Source: Eonycteris spelaea (lineage: Eukaryota > Chordata > Mammalia > Chiroptera > Pteropodidae). Taken from it: DNA of 64,000 nt. Both the position numbers and the translations under genes were made by a program. The stretch is from NCBI GenBank assembly GCA_003508835.1, contig PUFA01000167.1:434001-498000 (forward strand), in the 5' to 3' direction. Under the pieces are notes generated by a model. The model ran no database searches, was not told where the DNA came from, and saw only the letters and a program-made list of their open reading frames with translations. The first letter of the stretch is position 1. Each line of letters starts with the position of its first letter. Positions 1 through 11,900 of the stretch are shown here, piece by piece.

Positions 1-29
1 CATCCCTTCCTCTAGCCTCCCTCTTTTTC

Positions 30-275
30 TTCAGTTACTTTTTATCCACCACCTCTGTGCCAGGCGGCACACGAAGTGCTTCACATACTTGGTGTTTTTC
101 ATTCCTTACAACTCCCCAGGAGGGAGTTATTAACCCTTTTTTTTACAGATGAGAAAACAAAAGTTCATGATCATTAAGCAGACTGGCAAAATTAAACACA
201 CATTTATTAAGCTACAGAGCTGGGATTCCAACCCAAGTCAGTCTGACTGCAGAACCTTTAATCCGTGTTCTGTAT
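30..275 (-). repeat. MIR SINE fragment
   Basis: It reads as the reverse orientation of the mammalian-wide MIR: a 'tgtgccagg' segment, then 'ttttacagatgagaaaac', then 'agctgggattccaaccca' and 'gtctgactgcag'. These are the usual landmarks in order, diverged and with a small insertion in the middle. It is an ancient fossil copy, with no activity implied. Confidence 0.7.
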
Positions 276-1205
276 TACCCCTCTCTTTGTTATTGTCTCT
301 TTTTCTCTTCAGTTCTTTCCCCTTTATTTCTTTTCCCCTTTCTCCATTCAGAGATGAAAGTGGATTTTTGTGAGGGCAGTGTTGAGAGCAGAAGATGTTA
401 TTTTCAAAACATTGTAGTTCCTTTTCTTTCTTTTCCTCCAAAATATTTCTCAAGAATTCCTAGGATTGGTGACCAAATGTTCCTCTCCAAGTGGGCCCTG
501 GGGCAGCTTGCTGACATCGAGATCCAGGCACACTGTTGAGTCGCCTTTGCTCAGTGGCTCTGTCTTAGGATTTTGCTCCAGACTTAAGACTAATGTAGAA
601 TAACTTGCTGTAGAAAGGTCAGGCCTTCAAAGGTGAATGAAGATCACGTTGGCAAGTTAGAGCCCTTGAGTCATTTCTAGACACAGTCTTTGTCACCACT
701 TCTATTCCTTTTTACCTGGGAATTAGAGTGAAGTAAATAATTAAAAATGTTTATTTGCTTTTACATTCCAGAAAAGCCAAATACCATCAGTAGCCTAAAT
801 GCCTTTGTAGTTGCCATGCCGATATCGTGGTGAGTCAAATACGAAGTATAAGTTAATTTAAAAAATGATTAGATTTCAAATAACAGATTTTTTTTATATC
901 CTGAAAATTTTGTCATATATGTGGAAGTGAGTCAGTAACTATTTGGTATTGATTGACATATGAGCAAAACCAGGGTGTGATCTTGTCAGGAAACATAGAC
1001 TTTAGAAACTACTTTAGTGGTTCAGGGATGGAATGATAAAAATTCTCTTTTGGATTTGAAGATTTGGTTAATAATTGATCTTTGTTCCTGATGTCATGAC
1101 TTTTTGGTCCATTAGATTTGTTTTTCCTTTGACTTGAGGTTCAGGACTAGGTTCTTTGATGACTTCCTTTTAATCTGACTGCTTTATACCTGAGTTCTTG
1201 TATTT

Positions 1206-1240
<35 letters not shown>

Positions 1241-1567
1241 TTGAGATGCTTTTTAAATTTTTGTTTTTTAAATCAGGGATGACAGTAATTTTTCTTTAAG
1301 TTTCATTATGTTGAGTTTTTGGTGTAAACTTGGATCTGTGAAATTCATCTTGACTTCATTTATACATGAGCAGAGCCAGAAAGTTAATGAAGCTGATTCA
1401 GAGAAAGAATTTGTGAGCCATATTTGCTTGGCATTGTGCTAATTAAAACAACTGGTTGGTTGACTAAACATTTCACCTTTAGAGGACAGATTGATGGCAT
1501 TAATTTGATACTGCCGCCTTTTCAATAGAAAGTGTTCAATATTTATGGTTTTATTGATCCCTCTTTT

Positions 1568-2300
1568 TCAAACTTTGAGCTTTTGATTAGCTAATGATGA
1601 TTTTAGCTTGAGAAGAGTTCTTTTCTGAGCTACAAACCTCTTGCAGATACTACATAGAAACAGGGACTGCCCAGAATTCCCCTGTTGGTCATGGCTGTTT
1701 TCCTGGGATGGCTTCTTGGTACCAGCCTTAATGTACTGTCTTTGTGTGCCATGAAAGTCGCATTCTTGCTGCTGGCTTTTGTACTTTATTGCTGAGTATA
1801 CGTGGCCGAATTTGCCTTTGGAGGATCTTTGAATCATTTTCTGAGATGTAGAGTTGCACTCGCCCTTGGACCTAGTCCAGGGAAAATCTTTTTTGGAAAT
1901 GCAATTCTCATTGGATGCTTTGACCTGGTCCAGGAAGCTTGTTTTACAGTTGTGCTTGAAGTTGGCCAATATTACATTTCGAGAACACTGACACATTTAA
2001 AGATCATTTCATCACATATTACTGGCACCGGTTCATGGGAAGCTGCTAGCAAGACTCAGCCTTGTTTTTGTCTGAATGAGGTGAAGCCAGAGCGTTTTAA
2101 TAGCAATGAAGTCTATGCTTATTCCAGAAATGGTATGCTAGTTGAATTTGGAACTTTGGACATTCCCAGTAACCTGATATTTTGTCTTTCATCTCTTAGC
2201 CATACCTATTCACCATGGTTAATTTAGTTGTAGACATTAAGACAATCAGAAACACTAACCCAGATGATTGTAGGTCCTTAGGACTCATTGGTTGAAAAGA
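1568..2300 (-). other. unidentified coding-like patch (possible decayed retropseudogene)
   Basis: The minus strand is open for 142 codons (1568-1996). An adjacent frame upstream continues with non-random sequence, as if joined by a frameshift near 1990. The reading contains a C-x2-C pair followed by a basic stretch near its end, loosely like a broken C2H2 zinc finger. The opposite strand is also open for 141 codons (1802-2227), so chance openness in a GC-balanced segment is possible. I do not recognise the protein. No poly-A tail or clear target duplication was found. Confidence 0.25.
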
Positions 2301-3386
2301 CAATATCCATCACACTTTGTCTCCATGTTTCATCTACTGGAACACTGACCAGGTGAATGAAGTCTTGGCAATTAGAAGGTAATCATGGTCTGAAATTGGA
2401 TCCAGGTGTACCTCTTCCAAGGCTCTTCCCATTCTGACCTAAGCATAAGACCTGGAGGACCTGGGAAGTTGGGAAGAAGGTGGAAGGTGTTCCAGAGATT
2501 TAGGGGTAGACTTAAAGGATTCTGTGACCACTTGGAAGTGGGTAGTATAGACCAGGGAGGCATCTCACACACCTCTCGGGTCCCTAGCTTGGATGTTGTC
2601 CACCTTCTCTCCGTCATCATTTCTCGCTGAGAGGAGAAATGCTGACATGATGAATGGGAGCAGGTCTGTGGGGCACTGATGATGAGTGCTGGCCAGGGAG
2701 GGATTCTTCAGGGAACTGGAGAGTGTGGCCGCTTGGAAGCGGTAGTAGGACCATGCGATACTGATGGATCTCCCTGCTCCTTGGTATATAACGTGTGAGA
2801 AAATGACTGTTGGGGGTCACTAGAGAAGTAAAGTGTGTCCTGAGGGAGAGATGCTTTGGGTTTCTACCAAGGTTGAGGTCAGGGGAGGGCTTGTGAAAAG
2901 TTGGAGATGTAGAGGCTTTTGTACCTGGTATTGTGCACCATGGAATGTGCAACACATTCTTTTTCCCTGCAAAGGTATGGATTATGCTTTCAGTTTTTAA
3001 GACTGCCCCACTATCTTTCTAATTTCTCCAACTAACACTCTGTTAAACCCCCTCCTTGATTCTCTTTCCTCCCCTCAGTGTGTACCTGTGGCAGGTGGAT
3101 TTTAGCCTTGCCTTTATGGGCAGGTCATTCTCAAGGGGAAAAGGAATTGGACATATGCTTCCATTCCATAATGCTCATGTCAGATCTAGATTAGCAAGGG
3201 CTCGACATGGCCCTTTCCTTCACGCTGCCTGTCTGGAGCTTGATGAGCAGGGAGACTTAATCCTCCAGTTAAGTCTTTCAATTCAACCTTGTCCTCTTGT
3301 CCACTAGAGAAAGCTCTAATCCAGTTTCTTGGATTTGTTTTTGTCTATAGTCTTTTTGATTATGTGTGCCCAAGGCAGCCTCTTAT

Positions 3387-3395
3387 TCTCTCTCT

Positions 3396-3446
<51 letters not shown>

Positions 3447-3493
3447 CACACACTCACACACTCACACACACACACACACATACACACACACAA
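3387..3493. repeat. compound (CT)n-(CA)n microsatellite
   Basis: About 57 bases of near-perfect CT dinucleotides pass through a short tcgctcacacactcacac transition into CA repeats up to 3493. All-pyrimidine then alternating sequence is typical of length-variable loci. It lies deep in the upstream intron. Confidence 0.97.
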
Positions 3494-4328
3494 CCATGCT
3501 ACTTGTACCACTCATTCTTTTTACTTGAATATAAGCTTAATTTAGAGCCAAGTGAACAGTATAAAATTTGTCCAATACTAAAGGCCACTGTGTATATCAT
3601 ATAATCTCCATCAAATCAGCACTTCATGGAAAGTACGTGGAGAAATACCTTACAAATCAGAAAAGAGCAATTACATAGAGAAGCTGGAAATGCCTCATAT
3701 ATCACAGCAAAACCACAGGACTATAAAATCAGAAACGGGTAGTGAAGTTATAGCCTAAAGCCATCCTGAAGCCGTATGTTGTGTTCCTCTTGTAACAGTA
3801 AGAGTATCGCTACTATAAAGTTTAAAGTTTGGATTTTGTTCATTTGAGATATTACATTATTTTACCAAGAACTTCTGCCAGGCCTTTGCCTTCAGATTTG
3901 CCACAGTGAAAGAGAATTCCACATTTTCTTGCCTTAGAATCTGCGCAGTGCAGCACGAAAGAAAAGGGGCGCTATGTTTGTGGACTGTGAAAGATTTCAT
4001 TTGATTGCACAGTAGAATTTGTTTTCTATAGGGACAAGTTTTGGCTTAAAGTTTCTTGTTTCTAGCCCTTTGTTATTACTTTTACCTATCAGTTATCTTC
4101 CTTATTCCTCAATCTTTCTGCTTCAAATGCTCGCCTACCTCTTGAAGTGTCCAGCTTACACTGCAGTACGACCTGGTACCCACATTCACAGAGGAGGTGC
4201 TCTGTCCTCACCTCCACACCAGCTCATCTGCCAGGGCGGGGGTGGGGGGCCACCCTCATGGACCCTTTGCCACCCCCAGGAGAACCACCTCTGGTTCAAA
4301 GCAAATCTCAAACCTGAGCCTCTTCTCA

Positions 4329-4349
4329 CTGATTTTTTTTTTTTTTTTG
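4329..4349. repeat. poly-T run
   Basis: A short homopolymer T tract in intron sequence. No element body adjoining it was identified. Confidence 0.7.
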
Positions 4350-4475
4350 CTCCAGTAATTGTTCCATTTCTCTCTTATAGTTCCAGTCTGCTTACCCTCC
4401 TTCCCCAACCTTGGCTTTTCCCCCTGTATTCTTTGATTCTCCTTCAATCTCTTCCACCTTAAAACAAAAAATCAA

Positions 4476-4582
4476 GTGCTTGCGTTGGCAGCACATATAC
4501 TAAAATTGAAACAATGCAGAGAAGATCAGCCTGGCCCTTGTGCAAGAAAGACGTGCAAATCTGTGAAGCGTGCCATATTTTT
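4476..4582 (+). pseudogene. U6 snRNA retropseudogene, full length
   Basis: The segment starts at the U6 5' end (gtgcttgcgttggcagcac) and runs to its terminal ccatattttt, including the invariant catatactaaaatt block and a diverged form of the ACAGAGA box (gcagaga). I count about 17 differences from human U6 as recalled over 107 positions. No TATA box or PSE-like element is evident just upstream, so it is not a Pol III gene. It is fused directly to an L1 3' end (next entry). Confidence 0.93.
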
Positions 4583-4691
4583 CTGGACACGTGGTGATCC
4601 CTTCTTTAGGTATATAAATGTTGGATAACTATGGTGTACATCTGAAACTAATATGGTATTCTACATTGGCTATATTTTAATAAAAATCTTC
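4583..4691 (+). mobile_element. L1 3'-end segment fused to U6
   Basis: Immediately after the U6 T-tract comes sequence matching the 3' UTR end of L1: gtggtgatc, tatataaatgttggat, ggtgtacatctgaaacta and attttaataaaaat. It has the same orientation as U6 and only a few bases between, as in known U6/L1 template-switch chimeras. Confidence 0.8.
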
Positions 4692-4879
4692 AAAAGAATT
4701 AAAAATCCTCCTTTGGCTCCGGACCCTCCTCCAGCTGCTGTCCCCTCCTGGAGAAATGGTTTGGTTGTGCTCCCTCTGCTCATAGCTCCTTCTCTTTTTA
4801 GCCTTTTGCGATGGGTTTCTGTCCCTGCTCCACTGAGAGTGTTGTACCTGGGTCAATGACTTCCAAGGTTTTTTCCCTG

Positions 4880-5260
4880 TACAAATTCAACTTTCTGTTT
4901 ATATTTAATACTTATTTTTGAATTATACAAGTAATACATAAATGCAAGCTCTCTCTCAAAAAAAGAGAAAATTCGAACAATATTTTATAGAGTATAAAGT
5001 TATGGTCTGTATTCATATCCACCCCACCCTCTCTACCCAAGGCCTTTTATTCCCTCAAAGGTATTTATAGGTAACAATCTGGTGTTTAGTTTTTCTATAC
5101 ATTTGAATATGAATAAATAGATAATATAATTCCATGCTTTTTTTCTTTACTATTCATTTAATTCTCAACTTCCCTTTTACATTAATTTGGATGTTTTTCT
5201 TTTTAAATATCAGTATATAGAGACCTAAATCTTCTGTTAAAATTCTCTTTCCTTTAGCTT
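4880..5260 (-). mobile_element. old L1 3'-region fragment (tentative)
   Basis: AT-rich sequence whose 'gaattatacaagtaatacat' and 'tttttctatacatttgaa' phrases resemble the 3' regions of old L1M subfamilies in reverse orientation. It is very diverged and the boundaries are approximate. Confidence 0.4.
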
Positions 5261-5454
5261 CTACATCACTCCTGATTCTCCTACTACTTTGATTAATTTC
5301 TTCTCATCCTCTTTCAGGGCCCCTTGTGTTCTGTCCTTTTCTTTAATGTCACTGCTCTGCAGGGTTCTGTCCTTGTGTCTCCTCTCTCCCCATTTGGCTC
5401 CCACGCCCAGGGCTTCCGCCGCATGGATAGAATCACCCCTTCTCCATGCTTTCG

Positions 5455-5665
5455 CTGTGCTGGTGACTGTGCTACACGCACCGTGTACTCTGCGTTTAAT
5501 AGTCAGTCACACGAGCTCAGGAAGCAGGCGGTGCTGTCCTCTTCGACTCTGAGATCTTACAGTGGTAACACAACCCCTGAAAGCCGTCAGTCTAGTAACT
5601 GGCAGAGCTGGAATTCAAATCCAAGTCAGGTCTGTGCACTTAACCACCCAGATATATTGCCTCCA
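5455..5665 (-). repeat. MIR SINE fragment
   Basis: Reverse-oriented MIR landmarks are present: 'gtaactggcagagctggaat', 'tcaaatccaagtcaggtctg' and the upstream 'ctcttcgactctgagatctt' region in degraded form. Confidence 0.6.
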
Positions 5666-6578
5666 GTGTGGGGATAAGCTGACAAATATGCAAATATGCA
5701 TTTTTCTACCTTAAACTATCCATTTATCATATCTATTTATCATGTGCTCAGAGTTTCTCGATACTAAGTGAGTCCAAACCCAAATACATATTTTTCTCCA
5801 AGTGGCTACTTGTCCCCTTCTTCCAACCGAGGGAATAGTTTCCTGTGCACCCGGTCACTGGAGCTAGCAGATGCCATCCTGTATCCTCTGTCCTCACTGC
5901 GAACATCCGATCAGCTGCCACTTTTGGATTCATCCTTCCTTCATATGCTATCATTAGAACAGGGAGTTTTAGTCGTTACATTTTATTCCTCTTTTTAATC
6001 TCTCCTAACAGAGATACCCGAGTTTCCATTCATTGGAAAGGTGACAGCTTAGGAGAACACGACTTGGCTACAGAGAGAGAAGAGATTAATGGGGGTGAGA
6101 CAGTGATACCTCACATGAATGTGATGCCTGGAAAACATTGATATTATCATACCTCTGATATGAGGAATGCTGATTAAGACGTTTCTCAGTAAAATTGAGC
6201 ATGGGCCTGGACTAGTAGCAGTTTTTCTTCAGTTACTTGTATGACTTCAGTTTGAGTTTTTCTATAGTTCTTATCATGTAATTCATTAGCATATATATCT
6301 AGCATATTATATAGAATATATGTATCATACGTATGCCTTTTATATATATATATCTATTAGTAAGTATATCTTCAATCAAAGTAACTAGGATGAGGTTCTG
6401 GCTCATGTAATATTCTTTGCTTAGCTAATATAATTTTTACCCTTTTTAAAAAATAATTAAGGTCTATGGTTTTATACTGTGCCTTTCTCTAGACTCTTCA
6501 GGATTTTATTTGAATGTTTCCATTTCTCCTGTTTGGAATAGAGAATAGTGGTGATTTGGTTTTGATTATAAATATTAT

Positions 6579-6704
6579 ATGTGTGTGTGTATATATATAT
6601 GTATATATGTGTGTGTGTGTATATATGTGTGTGTGTGTATGTGTATGTGTGTGTCTATTATATATATCTATGTATGTATCTATGTATGTATGTATGTATG
6701 TATG
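6579..6704. repeat. compound (TG)n/(TA)n/(GTAT)n microsatellite
   Basis: Alternating TG and TA blocks run from 6579, followed by about ten tatg/tatc tetramers up to 6704. Nearly the whole 126 bases alternate purine and pyrimidine, so the tract may be both length-variable and prone to non-B structure. Confidence 0.95.
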
Positions 6705-7884
6705 CCTCAAACTTGCCATCTGTTGGTGCTCAATGGAGAGTTGGTTTCATCACGTTGATTTATAAGGTTTAATTTTATTTCCTCGGTAGTGAGAAACCAT
6801 TTTTTCCCCTGGTAGCCATTAAACTAAGTGAAAAACAAACAGAACAGAAATAATGAATAGATTAGGCAAAAAAATCGTAAACTTGAGCATCATCTAGCAA
6901 CTGGGAAACTTCATCAGATAAAACACATCTTGGGAATACAGTAGAATAGAAACACCAGTGCTCCGAAGCTTCTTGCAGTGAAGGGAAGCCGTGCATGCGT
7001 GTTCAGTCGATGTGGCTCAGTCCTGGAGCGGACATTCGTTTACTAGTGAGGAGGACATAAAGGAGTTTTGTGAGATAGAGTCGAGAGGATAGCTCAGTTA
7101 GAGTAGTAACCTAAGGACACCCCATGAAATAAGTTGAAAAACTTTAAAATTATGAGAAATGAAAACTATGTGAAGAACAACAAACCATGCAAAATACATT
7201 GTATCAGATGACTTTTTTTCATTTGACAGTGACCTTTCACTTGAATAACTGTTTGTGCCAGGCCCATGTCAGGTGCTGGACCAATCCTTAACACTTTTGC
7301 TTGGATGATTGTGGAGCCTCCAGTGGTTTTCCTCACTGTAACCCACACTTCTGTCTTTTTCCATAAGAGTGGCCAGTGGGATCCAGATCTTGCCACACCT
7401 CTGATCGCAGCTCAGCATCTTACGCAGGGTGGAAACCTGAGACTTTATATTGGTCTAGAGCCCTTTGTGCTTTAGAATCATGTTCCCTCTTCTACCATTA
7501 TTATTACTTACTTTTTATTGATAAATTTTAAACATTTACATCTGTGCTCTAAGTTTAATTGAGTCTCTGATTATTCTGAAAACTATAAAACAATAAGGGG
7601 CATTTACATCACAGTTATACAAATATTATGTGTTAAAGTGTCAAGGTTGGTGTTTGGTTCCATGGAGAAAAAAAGGTAATCATGTGCAATTGAGGTTTTG
7701 CTCCTTGAAGGAGAATCTGGCCTGTGTTAACTTTTAATTTCTTTCTAGCTTTCTTGACTTCATCTGGCTTGTACTCTTGCATTCCAAGTTATCTTGTCTT
7801 TGTTTTTGTTTTGTTCATTGAAAAACCTCATCATTTTTCTCCTATAGCAAGTGTGGAACTGTCACTTGATCAGTTGATCAGTTG

Positions 7885-8145
7885 CCTGGGGTAGGAATTT
7901 TTTTTTCCTCCTTCTTTCATTACCCCTTTCCCACTACTTCATCCCTGACCTATGGATGTTGCCATTTCCCCTAAAGAACTGGATCTCTGAAGGTGGGGTC
8001 ATCTCCTACAAGCTCGCGGTGTGGCGTACCTGGCGTACTGGGGTTTGGTCCATGGCTCTACCTGGGGCACGAACCCACGACCTTCTGTGTGTAAAGCAGA
8101 CATGCTAACCACTACTCTATGGAGCCACCCCTGGGGTAGGAATTT
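7885..8145 (-). mobile_element. tRNA-Val-derived SINE with 16-bp target-site duplications
   Basis: Identical direct repeats cctggggtaggaattt lie at 7885-7900 and 8130-8145 and enclose a 229-base insert. Read on the minus strand the insert begins with a tRNA-Val(TAC)-like domain (about 8129-8053): agtagtggttagca, the anticodon loop ctttacac and a B-box-like ggttcgtgccc. A tRNA-unrelated body of about 145 bases follows, containing a small direct repeat of gtacgcca. An A-rich tail (poly-T on +, 7901-7906) abuts the left duplication. This is L1-type retrotransposition of a Pol III transcript. I do not recognise the body as a SINE family I know. Confidence 0.85.
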
Positions 8146-8794
8146 AAAAATATTTTCCTTCAACTTTTTATTGTGATCTAGCATTCCAGGTTATTGGTTG
8201 GGAAGTATGTCACTTGATTCTCGTTTTCTTTAGATAACTATGGGTTTTCTTTGGAAGCTTTTATAATTTTTCTATACCCTTAGAGCTCTGATATTTCATC
8301 AGGATATGTCAGGATGTGAACTGTTTTCATTTACACTGTCTGGCATGTGGATTATCTTTCCTTTGAACTATGCCATGTTCAGTTCAGGGAAGATTTCTCC
8401 TATTTTCTTGATTATTTCTTTCTCATCACAACCTAAGTTTCTCTCCCTTCAGGAATTCTCATAAGATAGATGTTAGACCTCTTGTATTTATACTCCATAT
8501 TGCTCAATTTTTCTTTCATATTTTTAATCTCTTTGTATTTTTCTTTGTATCTCTCCAACCACCCAGCTTATTTTTGGGCATGCTTGGTTTATTGATTAGC
8601 ACATTCATTGACTTGTAAAATTTTAACAATCTTTTTTTGTTTTCAAGAGCTTTCCTTGTTATCCAATTAATTCTTTTCCAGGGAAGTCCCTTTTTGCCTT
8701 AGGGCTCCGATATAATTCCATCTCTCTCTGAAGATAATAAATCTCTGTTGCCTGAATTAGCTTTGTTTTCTCTAGTGTCTTTCTGTTTGTTCAT

Positions 8795-9345
8795 TTGGGG
8801 CTGTATTTATTATCTATTGCTGCTTAACCATTTGATTCACAATGCTTGAAACAATAAATAATTTATTATCTCCCTACAGTTTCTGTGGGTCAGGAATCCA
8901 TGGATGATTGAGCTGGGTACCTCTGCCTGAAGCTCTCTCACAAGGCAAGAATAAAAATGTCAGCTAGATCTGTAGTCTTATCTGAAGGCTAAACTGGGAC
9001 AGAATCCACTTCCAAGTTCACTCATGCAGTTGTTGGCCTGATTCAGTTCCTTAAGCATGTTAGACTGAGACCCAGTTCCTCATCAGCTGTTGGCCAGAGG
9101 CCTCTGTCAGTTTCTTTCTCTGTGAACCTGGCCACAGAGCAGCTCACAACATAGTACTGGCTTCTGCCAGAGCAAACCAGTAAGACAGTACCAGGGATGG
9201 CAAGCAAGATGGAAGCCAGAGTCTTCCTGTAAACTAATCCTGAAAGTGCCATTCCATCACTTCTGCCACAATTCTTCATTAGAAGTGAGTTACATAGGCC
9301 AGCTCACACTTAAGAGGAAGGGATGGAATAAGGACATAAATATGA
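8795..9345 (-). mobile_element. old LTR-type repeat, MaLR/MLT-like (reverse)
   Basis: Phrases such as 'attatctattgctgcttaac', 'acagtttctgtgggtcagga', 'cagctcacaacatagtactg' and 'ccattccatcacttctgcc' are the diagnostic phrases of a very common mammalian repeat whose other orientation ends in a retroviral-LTR-like poly-A region. The family name is uncertain and both ends are degraded. Confidence 0.55.
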
Positions 9346-9589
9346 CCAGGGATCACTAAGGACCTCCTATGTGCTGTCTACTGAAAAAACCTTTTTTTGA
9401 GGGGAGAGGGTTTGGTTTTCTCAAGTGTCTAGTGATCTTTGTTCTCATGAAGGACCTTGTGGGTTATTACAGGTAGCTGGCCTGGGTTTACTCTGTGACT
9501 GTGATGCAGGGTCTGTATGACATATGTAGGCTTTCTTTTTGGGTAGACAGCAGGAAGGTAGGCTGGGACTCCCCCTTGTATGATTCTGT

Positions 9590-10110
9590 ACTTGTTAGTA
9601 TGCACGGGTGAGATCTGTGACTTGTTACCAGCCAGCAGTATATGGCAAACTTGCTGGGATGGTCTCTCCCTTGATTTAGTTACCTTATGTGACAGTGGAG
9701 AAGGGATTTTGCAGATGTAATTATGGTCCTAAACCAGTTGATTTTGAATTAATTAAAAGGCAGATTTTCCTGCGTGGGTCTGACTTCATCACATAAAAAG
9801 CCTGCAGAGAGGGACTGGGGCCTCCCTGAAGTCAGAGACATTCTCCTGCTGGCCTTGAAGAAGGAGACCACATGAGTTCTATAGCTGCAAGAAAATGATT
9901 TTTTCTAACAACCAGAATGAGCTCGAAAGTGGGTTCTTCCCTATTCAAGGCTCTAGGTGAGAAGGCACCTTGGCCAAGACCTTGATTGCAGTCTTGTGAG
10001 CCCCTGAGCTGAGAATTCAGGAAACTGAGCCTGGACTCCTGACTCATGGAAACTCTGAGTCGTACATATGTGTTTTAAACCACCAGTTTGTTACACAGTA
10101 GAATTAATGC
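9590..10110 (+). mobile_element. old LTR-type repeat, MaLR/MLT-like (forward)
   Basis: The series 'gattttgcagatgtaattat', 'gagacattctcctgctggcc', 'ccttgattgcagtcttgtga', 'ctcctgactcatggaaactc' and 'gttttaaaccaccagtttgt' follows the usual order of the same broad repeat class as the copy at 8795-9345, in opposite orientation. The two form a head-to-head pair of fossils. The family name is uncertain. Confidence 0.55.
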
Positions 10111-11659
10111 AGTGTACTTCTCTTCTAACCCTTCTCAGTACCTTTCCTTTTTTGGTTCTCCCTTGTGCCTGCAGTGGATGCCTGGAGTAAAGTCAAGCTC
10201 TGTTTTCTCCGAGTCCAGCTTCCTCAGTTAGGAGCCTTTTTTAGGAAGGTGGACCTTTCCTACAGAGAGCAGAGCTTGAGTTGTGACTTGAGGGCATATC
10301 CGCTGCCAGTTGTGCCTTTTTTCATTTGGGGTGTTGGGAAAAAGAGAAGCCTCATTTTAAGTATACTGAAAGCACTTTAATGAAATGCCCAAATGATCAG
10401 CCCCTCACTTGCAGTCCTGTTCTTCGTATTTGTAGATTTGAACTTGAGGCTTCTCTGGCCACTCCTGGTGGGAACCATGTTTATACGCAAGGTGTCTGCG
10501 TGTGTGGTTTCCTCTAATCTTCCCACCTCTCTGGTTCCACTTGGTCTGGTTCCATCAAGGTCTGTTGATGGCATATTTTCCTGTTTTATAGTGCTGTTAT
10601 GGTTTCATTCGTATAGAAAACAATTTTCACAACATTTCGATGGGACCTGCAATTGAGAGCAGGCTAATGTCAGTGATGAGTCCACATGAACTCAGCTGCA
10701 CATCCTGGTTGGATTTTTTTTTCATTTTATAAGAGAAAATAAAATAAAAATACTGTTTTTACACCTAATGCTGATCTAATATACTTGTAATAAATTTGGA
10801 ATATTTCTAGTAAAATTGATGAGGAAAGGCAAAATTTATATTAGAAAACGACCTTTCTCATGCTCTATTAATACTTCTTCCCTTAAAAATTCTCAAAAGC
10901 ACATTTATGTGAAGTCTGCTCTTTTATTCTTCTTTTCCCTTCCTCTCACTTAAACTTACACAGCTTTTCTTTCTATTCTCTTAAGCTTAAAAATATTGCT
11001 GACACATGTTTTTTTTCCCTAACACTAATAGCACATATGATGTAAGTGCTGAGGATGTTGAGATAATTGAACTAAAATTGTGATTTTAGAATTATCTTAA
11101 GACTCCTTTACTTCCAAGTAACATAGACTTATGTCAAATTTCAAATTAGGTTAAAAAGATAATTTATTAGCTGGAAACTGTAATATCTTATTGAACCTAA
11201 GGATAAAAATTATATTCAGATGTTATGAGAGTCTGGAACCAAAACTAGAAAGCTGATAGGAACCAGGTAGTCATTACTTTTCTGCCTCAGACTTTGTTTC
11301 TTTTTCTCTGCTGTTCTGAACATGCGCTATTCTTTTCTCTCTTGGCAGACTCACTCTGTTTTGGCACAAAGGTAGCCAAATATAGCGACCCGAGTGGCAA
11401 CCCGAGTTTCTAAGTTGATATCATCCCAGTTCAAAAATAAATCAGAAGCACAATCCCAGATTCTAAGGAAAAAATCTAATTGGTTTAGCTTGGGCTGGTT
11501 ATCTCTTTTTAGACCAGTTTAATGTGGTCATGAGGTCAGGCTTTGTGGTACAAACATGGCTACCAGGGCCAAGTTCCCAAAGAAGTAAATGAGTGGAAGA
11601 TGGAGCAGACATCTCAAAACATGTCTGCTCAACATTCTTGCTTATATCCAGTGTGCTAT

Positions 11660-11900
11660 TTCTCATTAGAGATATGGTTTAGCTTGTGATTAAGAACATG
11701 GGCTTAGGGTCAGACAGACATTGATTTGAATCCCAGCTCTGCCACCTCCTAGCTGTGTGACTTCTGTGAGGATCAAAGTCTTTCTTTATACAATATGATG
11801 ATAAAAACCTATCCTCTTGGGTTGCTGGGTAGATAAGATGAAAATGTATATGATACATCCTACACAGTCAATAAATAAAAACTATTGTTAATTGTTGCTA
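11660..11900 (+). repeat. MIR SINE, nearly full length
   Basis: The MIR landmarks occur in forward order: 'gattaagaacatgggctta', 'gaatcccagctctgccacct', 'agctgtgtgactt' and 'tcaataaataaaaactatt'. Only the central core is somewhat shortened. Confidence 0.85.

Noticed and set aside
4476..4582. Functional U6 snRNA gene
   Set aside because: It has many substitutions, including a changed ACAGAGA box, no TATA/PSE upstream, and an L1 tail fused at the 3' end.
8053..8126. Functional tRNA-Val(TAC) gene on the minus strand
   Set aside because: It sits at the 5' end of a SINE between perfect target duplications, carries changes in the acceptor and T-arm regions, and runs into a SINE body with no terminator at the tRNA end.
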